Of a stretch of DNA of 64,000 bases, positions 59,954 through 64,000 are shown one piece after another. The stretch is from CAVRIA01 sp963721115 (GTDB lineage Bacteria; Desulfobacterota; Binatia; HRBIN30; CADEER01). Both the position numbers and the translations under genes were made by a program. The stretch covers positions 1 through 64,000 of the forward strand of contig CAVRIA010000019.1 of NCBI GenBank assembly GCA_963721115.1. Reading direction: 5' to 3'. Under the pieces are notes generated by a model that saw only the letters and a list, made by a program, of their open reading frames with translations, had not been told where the DNA came from and made no database searches. Numbering within the stretch: the first letter of the stretch is position 1; every line of letters starts with the position of its first letter.

Positions 59954-61972
59954 TCAAAACTCGAACTTCTCTACTGGAATGTGCCGCGCCTTCTCGCATT
60001 CGGCCTTGAAGTCATAGGGGACTTCATCGACGCAATCGGGCCATTTGCCCGTCGCCAACCAGAATTCGACGAGGCCCAGCCGCGCACAGAGGGGCACGAA
60101 GCGAGGATCGTTGCGCAATTCCGGCATTCCAGCATGGAACAACAGCGCCGTGCGGTAGCCGTCTGGGCCCATGATGTCGTCTTCGGTCCCAAGCGGCCCG
60201 AGGCGGGCGTTCTCGGCCGTCCGGTAGGCTTCATCGACGAGGCCCAGATGCGCGGCATACACGAGACGCGAGACGTCGATGCATCCCGTCTTGTCGAAAT
60301 GCGCCTGCAGCGCGCTTCGCATGCCGTCGATGTTCTCCGGCGTGGGGTCGCGCTTGGTGCGGATGAACGCCAGACCGTCCTGAAACTCACGCAACGGGCG
60401 CTTCGCCGCGGGGTCCAACAACCTGTCAACCGCCGCCCAATCCTCGAGGAAGGCCTTCGCCCGCAGCAGGTTCGCAACGGGGAAGCTCATGTCGGGGACT
60501 CGCGCCATGAGGTCTTCGAAAACAGGTACGGCCTCCGCAACGCGCCCCGCCGCCATTCTCGCGAGAGCGACCATATTTGCGGACATCGGATTCAGCGCGT
60601 CAAATCGATAGGCGCGTTCCGTCTCCTCGGCGCTTTCGCGAACCCGCCCGACGTTGCGCAAGTACCAGCCGACGTACATTTGTCCATCGCTCGAGCCGGG
60701 CGCCCGCCTGATTCGCTCCACCACCCCGTCGTCCTCGACGAACCGTCCGAACGGCGGCATTGCGAAGAGCTGCGCCAACAGGGCGTCGACGTTCTGTGGA
60801 TCGAGAGTCAGGGCCCGTTTCGCCTCGCGCGTCACGAGGTCGCCGCTCGCGGCGCGAGTGGCGAAGGGTTGATAGAAGCGCAGCCACGCCCGCGAGAATG
60901 CCAGCCGGCCCCAGGCCTCGGCGAAATGTGGGGCGCGCTGCGTGGCGACCTCCAGGAGCCCGACATTGGTCCGCAGCTCGTCTGGCGCGTAGGATCTGGG
61001 GCTGGCGCGCAGATAGAAATCATAGGCCGCCGGATCGATCGCCTTCGTCGAGGAGCTCATGAAGGTCTGGTCGAGCGCGGCCGCGATGTGCTCGGAGATC
61101 TCATCCTGCACGGCGAAAATGTCGTCGAGGCTGCGGTCGAAGCGGTCTGACCACAGGGTCGTCTGCGACGCCGCCTCCACCAGATGCGCCGCGATACGCA
61201 CCCGTCCGCCCGCCCGGCGGATGGAGCCGTCCAAAATGTGCGAGCACTTCAGCTCGTGCGCAACTTTGCGCGCCGTCTTGTCCGCACCGCGGAACTGAAA
61301 ACTCGAGGTGCGCCCGATGACTTTCATCTTCGCGCCGCGTGACAGACGCTGAATGATCTCCTCCGACACGCCATCCGAGAAGAACTGCATCTCCCGATCG
61401 TCCGACAGGTTGTCGAAGGGCAGCACGGCGAGAAGCGGTTCGTTGCTTTCGAGTGGCGGCGCGACAATGACCGACCCAACGGCAGCGAGGGAGAATGCCT
61501 CGACCGTCTCCGCCATTTTGTCGAGTCGAATGGTCCCACGCGAGACGAGACGCTCGGCGATGGGACCGCGGATCGTCTGGCGCACCGTGCCCGACACCAG
61601 CGCGGAGCCCGGATCGCTGCGCGCCATCAGCCGGGCCGCGACGTTGACGCCGTGGCCGAGCAGATCGCCGTCTGGCTGCACCACGACATCGCCCAGATGC
61701 ACGCCGACGCGCACCTTGGGTTCGCATTGTTCTGCCAGCGCGAACGCGGCTTCGACGGCGGCCAGGCTCGAACCGAACTCCAGCATGAAGCCGTCGCCCG
61801 CGGTGTTGAACACGCGCCCGCCATGCGCCCCGGCGATGCCTTCGATCACGCTCCGGAGCGCCGCCACTTCGGCCGTGGTCTTCGCCTCATCGGCTTCCGT
61901 GCGCGCGGAATAGCCGGCCACGTCGAGTGCGACGATGGTGGCAAGTCTGCGGGGCTGGGCGTGATCGGCCAT
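59954..61972 (-). CDS. Class III adenylate/guanylate cyclase with TPR-like region
   Basis: A 672-aa signalling enzyme. N-terminal cyclase domain (residues ~8-160): VALDVAGYSARTEADEAKT, FNTAGDGFMLEFGSSLAAVE (metal-binding Asp and substrate residues), VRVGVHLGDVVV, GVNVAARLM. Then FAVLPFDNLSDDREMQFFSD, a TolB-N/FlgO-like unit, and a helical TPR-like C-terminus (residues ~330-600). No membrane segment is evident. This architecture is common in alphaproteobacteria and Binatota-like genomes. Signals are unknown. Confidence 0.93.
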   Translation of the reverse strand: MADHAQPRRLATIVALDVAGYSARTEADEAKTTAEVAALRSVIEGIAGAHGGRVFNTAGDGFMLEFGSSLAAVEAAFALAEQCEPKVRVGVHLGDVVVQPDGDLLGHGVNVAARLMARSDPGSALVSGTVRQTIRGPIAERLVSRGTIRLDKMAETVEAFSLAAVGSVIVAPPLESNEPLLAVLPFDNLSDDREMQFFSDGVSEEIIQRLSRGAKMKVIGRTSSFQFRGADKTARKVAHELKCSHILDGSIRRAGGRVRIAAHLVEAASQTTLWSDRFDRSLDDIFAVQDEISEHIAAALDQTFMSSSTKAIDPAAYDFYLRASPRSYAPDELRTNVGLLEVATQRAPHFAEAWGRLAFSRAWLRFYQPFATRAASGDLVTREAKRALTLDPQNVDALLAQLFAMPPFGRFVEDDGVVERIRRAPGSSDGQMYVGWYLRNVGRVRESAEETERAYRFDALNPMSANMVALARMAAGRVAEAVPVFEDLMARVPDMSFPVANLLRAKAFLEDWAAVDRLLDPAAKRPLREFQDGLAFIRTKRDPTPENIDGMRSALQAHFDKTGCIDVSRLVYAAHLGLVDEAYRTAENARLGPLGTEDDIMGPDGYRTALLFHAGMPELRNDPRFVPLCARLGLVEFWLATGKWPDCVDEVPYDFKAECEKARHIPVEKFEF

Positions 61973-62167
61973 GAGGGCTTTTGAGTCGAGCGTACGGGTT
62001 CGGGGTGATGCTACGCTAGCGTCCGGTTGACGCCAAGCGCGGGCGCCTGGGCGCGGGCGCCTGGGCCCTCGACTGCGGGTCCAAGGTGGGCGTCCCGCGG
62101 TTTCGGGGCGTTGGTTCGAGCAACCTGGCCATTGCGCAGATCGGTACGATCCTCCAATGATGGCCCG

Positions 62168-62935
62168 ATGACCCTACGCCTCGACGCCGTTGTCGACGGG
62201 CCGGATTCCGGCGAGACACTCGTCTTCATTCAGGGCTGGCCCGACGACGCTACGCTCTGGGACGTGCACGTGGCCTCTCTCTCGGCCCGGTACCGCTGCG
62301 TGCGGACGACGATGCCGAACTTCGACGGGCGGCGCTCCGTGCGTTGGGGCTACGGCACCGACGAAATCATCGAGGCCCTTGCCGAGATGGTCCGAGAGGT
62401 CTCACCGGATGCTCCGGTCACCCTCATCTTGCACGATTGGGGGTGCTACTGGGGGCACATCCTGCACCACCGATATCCGCAGCTCGTTGCACGCGTCGCC
62501 GGGCTCGACGTCGCGCCGCATGTGGAGCCGGGACCCGGTGCGATACTGGGGATCATTGCCTATCAGTGGTGGCTGATCGGCGCGTTCGTGCTGAACGGCC
62601 GGCTCGGCGACTGGATGACTCGCGCCCTCGCCGGCGCCATGGATGCCCCGTTGCCACGCGAACAGATCAACTCCTGGATGAACTACCCCTACCGCAATGT
62701 CTGGCGAGACATTCTCGGCGGACGCGCGAGGACCGAGATGGATGCCTACTGGCCGCGGGTGCCGTTGCTGTTCGTTTACGGCAAGAAGAAACCCTTTCCG
62801 TTCCATTCGAAGAAGTGGATCGAGCACGTCGAGACGACGGGAGGCAAGGTGGTTGGCCTGGACTGCGGGCACTGGGTGCCTCGGGATCCGGCCTTCGGCA
62901 AGATCCTCGCAGACTGGCTCGAAGCGAGCAGCTAG
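62168..62935 (+). CDS. Alpha/beta hydrolase, epoxide-hydrolase-like
   Basis: A 255-aa enzyme. Oxyanion-hole region VFIQGWPDD, nucleophile elbow LILHDWGCYWG (Asp in the HDWG context of epoxide hydrolases and haloalkane dehalogenases), catalytic His in LDCGHWVPRDPA and an acid in LLFVYGKKKPF. It may cleave epoxides or esters. The ATG at 62168 is chosen; the open frame upstream is proline/alanine-rich and not believed. Confidence 0.88.
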   Translation: MTLRLDAVVDGPDSGETLVFIQGWPDDATLWDVHVASLSARYRCVRTTMPNFDGRRSVRWGYGTDEIIEALAEMVREVSPDAPVTLILHDWGCYWGHILHHRYPQLVARVAGLDVAPHVEPGPGAILGIIAYQWWLIGAFVLNGRLGDWMTRALAGAMDAPLPREQINSWMNYPYRNVWRDILGGRARTEMDAYWPRVPLLFVYGKKKPFPFHSKKWIEHVETTGGKVVGLDCGHWVPRDPAFGKILADWLEASS

Positions 62936-62973
62936 GCGGTGCCGAGGAACGAGCATCCCCTGAGTCCCGGCGC

Positions 62974-63110
62974 CTAGTACAACGTTCCGAAATTGCGGTA
63001 CCGTATGGCCCAGGGTTTCTTCTCCCGGATGGGAGAAGGTCAGGATGAAGAGGATGAAATGCATGGCGAAGCCGTCACCATTTTCGCCTTTTGTGGTGGA
63101 GAGTACTTAG
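62974..63110. mobile_element. MITE-like element, family B (copy 3, short form)
   Basis: Begins CTAGTACAACGTTCCG and ends GAGTACTTAG with the same outer sequence as the other two copies but without the internal CCCC/GGGG unit. It lies directly upstream of the lipase gene. Confidence 0.75.
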
Positions 63111-63159
63111 CGATCCAGTCGCTTTTCTGATATTCGAACCGCTGGAGGAGGGGAACCGC

Positions 63160-64000
63160 ATGAAGAAGCGACTCGTACTTTCGCTTTTGCTCCTGCTGCT
63201 GACCCTGTCGGCATGTGGCGACGACAATGACAACGGTTCGCCCAACACCCCGACCGGCACGCCGACTATTTTGGTGACCGCCACCCCGACTCTCGCGCCG
63301 ACCGGCACGCCGACGGCAACGCCCACCGCAAGGCCGACCGACACGCAGACGCAGGTGCCGACCGATACCCCGGCGCCGACCGAGACCCCGGCGAATGTCG
63401 AGTGTCCCGTCGTGGTCGCGGATGCCGACTGCGACCGGAGCCAGCGGCCCTTCGTCTTCGTGCACGGCACGTTCGGCTCGGGCGACAACTTCGCGCACGT
63501 GGCGCGGCTGCTCGGCAGCAACGGCTTCTGCCAGGACCGCATCATCGCGATCGATTACAATTCGCTCGGCGACATGCCCGGCACGAACGGACAGCTCGAC
63601 GCCGCCATCGACGCGGTGCTCGCTGCGACCGGCTTCACCCAGGTGGATCTCGCCGGTCATTCGCAGGGCACGGCGCACTGCGGCGCGTACCTGAGCGATC
63701 CGGCCCATGCGGCCAAAGTCGCTCACTACATCAACTTTTCCGGCTCCCCCGACGTAGGAGACGTGGAGACGCTGAGCGTCTCTTCTCAGCACGACCTCGG
63801 AGGCATGCCGCATCACGCCACCGGAACGAACGTGACGAAGGTCACCCTCACCGACGAAGACCACTTCGCCGTCGCCGCCTCGACCCGGTCCTTCGTCGAG
63901 CTCTACAGGTACCTGCGCGGCGAGGACCCGCAGTACACCGAGGTTCAGTGCGGCGCGGAGATGGTCACCGTCGAGGGGGTCGCGGAATCGTTCGCGGACA
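63160..64000 (+). CDS. Lipase-like alpha/beta hydrolase lipoprotein (partial, runs off the window)
   Basis: Starts ATG behind GGAGGAGGGGAACC. Signal peptide with lipobox LTLSACGDDN, then a Thr/Pro-rich spacer (TPTGTPT-type). Hydrolase core: FVFVHGTFGSGDN (oxyanion region), catalytic Ser in DLAGHSQGTA, and GSPDVGD. The reading frame is open to the last base, so the C-terminus is missing. Same lipoprotein style as the fused hydrolase at 56224. Secreted lipase or esterase is likely. Confidence 0.85.
   Translation, partial: MKKRLVLSLLLLLLTLSACGDDNDNGSPNTPTGTPTILVTATPTLAPTGTPTATPTARPTDTQTQVPTDTPAPTETPANVECPVVVADADCDRSQRPFVFVHGTFGSGDNFAHVARLLGSNGFCQDRIIAIDYNSLGDMPGTNGQLDAAIDAVLAATGFTQVDLAGHSQGTAHCGAYLSDPAHAAKVAHYINFSGSPDVGDVETLSVSSQHDLGGMPHHATGTNVTKVTLTDEDHFAVAASTRSFVELYRYLRGEDPQYTEVQCGAEMVTVEGVAESFAD

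Overview
This is a GC-rich bacterial chromosomal window, probably from a metagenome assembly. Three traits point to a deltaproteobacterium-like or Binatota-like organism, though lineage is inferred and no marker gene proves it: the nadC-birA-coaX order, lipoproteins with Thr/Pro-rich spacers after a CGDDN-type lipobox, and dispersed palindromes built on CCCCCTTT/AAAGGGGG. Many core genes (valS, birA, coaX, icd, etf, a glycosyltransferase) read cleanly except for one frameshift, sometimes at a short C or G run. Consensus indels are therefore likely, and I annotate such genes as single loci.

Layout. 0.1-4.7 kb: two small unknown genes converge on a heavily frameshifted HIT + PLD-nuclease + SF2 helicase + DUF3427-like gene, followed by a SprT-like metalloprotease. 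4.7-7.6 kb: an eroded accessory zone of palindromic repeats with a GIY-YIG remnant, a four-helix-bundle protein, an antitoxin with a truncated ParE-like toxin, tRNA-Leu(CAG) and an orphan antitoxin. 7.6-20.1 kb: housekeeping genes (valS, nadC, birA, coaX, an EF-G, icd) with a standalone Hint/intein-like protein and several MITE-like elements. 20.8-22.6 kb: a fused electron-transfer flavoprotein beta-alpha gene, followed by a 7-copy ~93 bp palindromic array. 23.5-27.9 kb: an envelope polysaccharide remnant (glycosyltransferase, flippase, HAD hydrolase, fragments of a phosphosulfolactate synthase and an ATP-grasp-like protein).

28-35.4 kb: two membrane transporters, a REP-associated tyrosine transposase with three REP palindromes, then a histidine kinase / sigma-54 activator pair followed by a NarL-type regulator behind a well-formed -24/-12 promoter. 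35.6-46.3 kb: a six-heme lipoprotein cytochrome, an SDR, an FtsX-permease / ATPase / LolA-like export operon, an aldo/keto reductase and a flavin amine oxidase. 46.5-64 kb: mostly secreted or metabolic genes: a beta-lactamase-fold serine hydrolase, an NTF2-like protein, a TauD-like dioxygenase with a glutamine amidotransferase, a disintegrin-like Cys-repeat protein, a two-hydrolase lipoprotein, an SDR, an adenylate cyclase with TPR-like region, an epoxide-hydrolase-like enzyme and a lipase-like lipoprotein cut by the window edge.

The most unusual signals are the density of distinct palindromic and microsatellite-like repeats between genes, the gene remnants caught inside them, the Hint-like protein, the ETF fusion, and the self-contained sigma-54 regulatory block.
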